Source: UKL13-2 sp038236905
GTDB lineage: Bacteria; Pseudomonadota; Gammaproteobacteria; Burkholderiales; Usitatibacteraceae
DNA length: 6,925 nucleotides
Reading direction: 5' to 3'
NCBI GenBank assembly: GCA_038236905.1
Contig: JBBRZG010000173.1
Span: forward strand, 1 to 6,925
The notes under the pieces were generated by a model. The model saw nothing but the letters and a program-made list of their open reading frames with translations. It did not search any database and was not told the origin of the DNA. Made by a program: the position numbers and the translations under genes. Positions 5,787-6,925 of the stretch are shown here, piece after piece; the first letter of the stretch is position 1; each line of letters opens with the position of its first letter.

Positions 5787-5820
5787 ATTGTAGTCTGCAC
5801 AAACGACATTACAGCTTCAA
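5787..5820 (-). promoter_or_regulatory. Candidate promoter of the nudB operon
   Basis: Read on the - strand, TACAAT (5792-5787) matches five of six bases of the -10 consensus and would start transcription near 5780, 15 bases before the possible GTG and 45 before the ATG. No good -35 box sits at normal spacing: TTGAAG (5820-5815) is 22 bases away and GCTGTA (5815-5810) is a poor match. The assignment is weak, but this is the only sensible place for the operon promoter. Confidence 0.3.
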
Positions 5821-5909
5821 TCGGCAAGCTGTTTGATTTCAACAATCAAAGCGAAGCATCGATACGAACAAGCGCTGTGCGTACAGATCATAAGTGACAC
5901 GACCGTATT

Positions 5910-5918
5910 TGCTAGACT
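5910..5918 (+). promoter_or_regulatory. Candidate extended -10 promoter of the EamA permease gene
   Basis: TGCTAGACT has the TG-N-TAnnnT form of an extended -10 box, which can work without a good -35 element; none is seen upstream. The start point would be near 5925, about 47 bases before ATG 5972. The TGCTAGA core also occurs in the flanking repeat at 3121-3127, probably because both are promoter-like. Confidence 0.35.
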
Positions 5919-5971
5919 CTCAATCTACTCTCGATTAACCGTCCGCGGCGTCAGCAAAGCTGATCCGATCC

Positions 5972-6925
5972 ATGTCCTCTTTGCCTACAAGTCCCGTTGG
6001 TTCAGCTCACACTTCGCCGCTACTTTCCCGCGCTAAATATCTTCGCGGTGCCGCGTGGGGAATATTTGCCATCTCGATTTGGGTCGGCTGGATTTTATTA
6101 ACCCGCTACGGCGTAACCACGTCGTTATCGCCTTACGATATCACCGCACTTCGTTTTACCTGCGCAGGATTATTGCTGCTGCCAATTGTGATTCGCGATG
6201 GCTTAGGCATTCGTAAAGTTGGTATTAGAACCTGGGCCGTCATCTGTATCGGCGCAGGCGTGCCATACGTCATGATCGCATCGACCGGATTAAAATTCGC
6301 GCCCGCCGCCCAAGCCGGCGCGCTCGTTCCCGGCACCATGCCGCTGTGGGCAGCGTTATTGGCGATGTATTTCCTGAAAGAAAAAATCAGCGGCGTACGC
6401 AAACTAGGACTCGCGCTTATTCCCGTCGGCATCATCATCTTTGTCGGCGCCGGCCTGACCCATTTCGAGACCGGCTATTGGCGCGGGCATTTGTTATTTA
6501 TCGCCGCCGCGATCTGCTGGGCGAGCTTCACGGTGGCGATGCGCCGGGCATCGGCAACGGGATTTAACGCGTTGCAGGCGGCCGCGGTCGTGTCGGTGGT
6601 GTCAGCTGTTATTTATCTACCGATTTATGTGCTGTGGCTGCCGCACCGCATTGCTGACGCGCCGCTGGATGCGGTGCTGATCCAAACCATTTACCAAGGC
6701 ATTTTCGTCAGCATTATTTCGTTGTTTGCGTATGCGCGCGCGGTGTCGATTTTGGGCGCGTCCCTGGGTGCCAGCTTCGCGTCATTAGTGCCGGTGCTCG
6801 CGATGCTGGCGGCGATTCCATTGCTCGGCGAAATCCCCAAGCCCACCGACTATCTCGGCATTGCGGCGGTCACGATTGGGGTATTTCTATCGTCGGGCGC
6901 ATATCAGGCATTGGGTTTGACGAAC
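5972..6925 (+). CDS. EamA/DMT-superfamily permease (3' end outside window)
   Basis: The frame is open from ATG 5972 to the edge, 318 codons with no stop, so only the very end of the gene should be missing (the family is typically about 290-320 residues). Ten hydrophobic segments can be drawn (roughly 26-46, 56-75, 86-106, 112-134, 144-162, 171-190, 200-224, 236-256, 264-285, 293-313), forming the two five-segment EamA repeats of drug/metabolite transporters. LKEK (135-138) after segment four and LLGEIP (284-289) after segment nine are the matching acidic turns of the two halves, and SPYDITALRF (53-62) is typical of the first half. Such proteins export amino acids, metabolites or drugs; the substrate here cannot be told. 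A stop at 5936-5938 bounds the frame upstream, so ATG 5972 is the only ATG start. No clear ribosome binding site precedes it. It diverges from nudB. Confidence 0.88.
   Translation, partial: MSSLPTSPVGSAHTSPLLSRAKYLRGAAWGIFAISIWVGWILLTRYGVTTSLSPYDITALRFTCAGLLLLPIVIRDGLGIRKVGIRTWAVICIGAGVPYVMIASTGLKFAPAAQAGALVPGTMPLWAALLAMYFLKEKISGVRKLGLALIPVGIIIFVGAGLTHFETGYWRGHLLFIAAAICWASFTVAMRRASATGFNALQAAAVVSVVSAVIYLPIYVLWLPHRIADAPLDAVLIQTIYQGIFVSIISLFAYARAVSILGASLGASFASLVPVLAMLAAIPLLGEIPKPTDYLGIAAVTIGVFLSSGAYQALGLTN

Noticed and set aside
5833..6036. 67-codon + strand ORF upstream of and overlapping the permease start
   Set aside because: It overlaps the EamA gene in another frame, has no domain, and covers the divergent promoter region.

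Overview
The window reads as ordinary chromosomal DNA from a proteobacterium, most likely a betaproteobacterium. This is an inference from ArgB sequence style and from the NudB / EEP-phosphatase / ClsB gene run; no rRNA or marker gene is present to confirm it. There is no transposase, integrase, CRISPR array or tRNA. All seven main genes look intact, although the last one runs off the right edge.

Layout: (1) 2-1083, + strand: the last codons of a possible unidentified gene, then argB (acetylglutamate kinase, arginine synthesis) with an unusual Lys/Ala-rich N-terminal tail. (2) 1084-1699: a 616-bp non-coding stretch rich in structure. It holds two GC-rich hairpins behind argB, a 79-bp imperfect inverted-repeat element, a hairpin/T-run/promoter-like repeat, and a good sigma-70 promoter overlapped by a 39-bp palindrome. 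(3) 1700-3052, + strand: a two-gene operon of a PadR-type repressor and a HAAS-like membrane protein with about six membrane segments. (4) 3053-3137: a short convergent gap that holds a second, diverged copy of the hairpin/T-run/promoter-like repeat. (5) 3138-5735, - strand: a tightly packed operon nudB - EEP phosphatase (ybhP-like) - clsB, covering a Nudix hydrolase of folate synthesis, an endonuclease/exonuclease/phosphatase protein and a cardiolipin synthase. (6) 5736-5971: a divergent promoter region. (7) 5972-6925, + strand: an EamA/DMT-family permease, nearly complete.

How the genes relate: argB is housekeeping. The padR-HAAS pair is a regulator with its partner membrane protein, a common accessory pairing whose signal is unknown; the promoter palindrome suggests that PadR represses its own operon. 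The EEP-clsB pair matches the E. coli ybhP-clsB arrangement and points to membrane phospholipid metabolism.

The most unusual signals are in non-coding DNA: the palindrome at the padR promoter, the 1240-1318 inverted-repeat element, and the matching repeats on either side of the padR-HAAS operon, whose small hairpins differ by compensating base changes. I see no convincing new multi-gene system.
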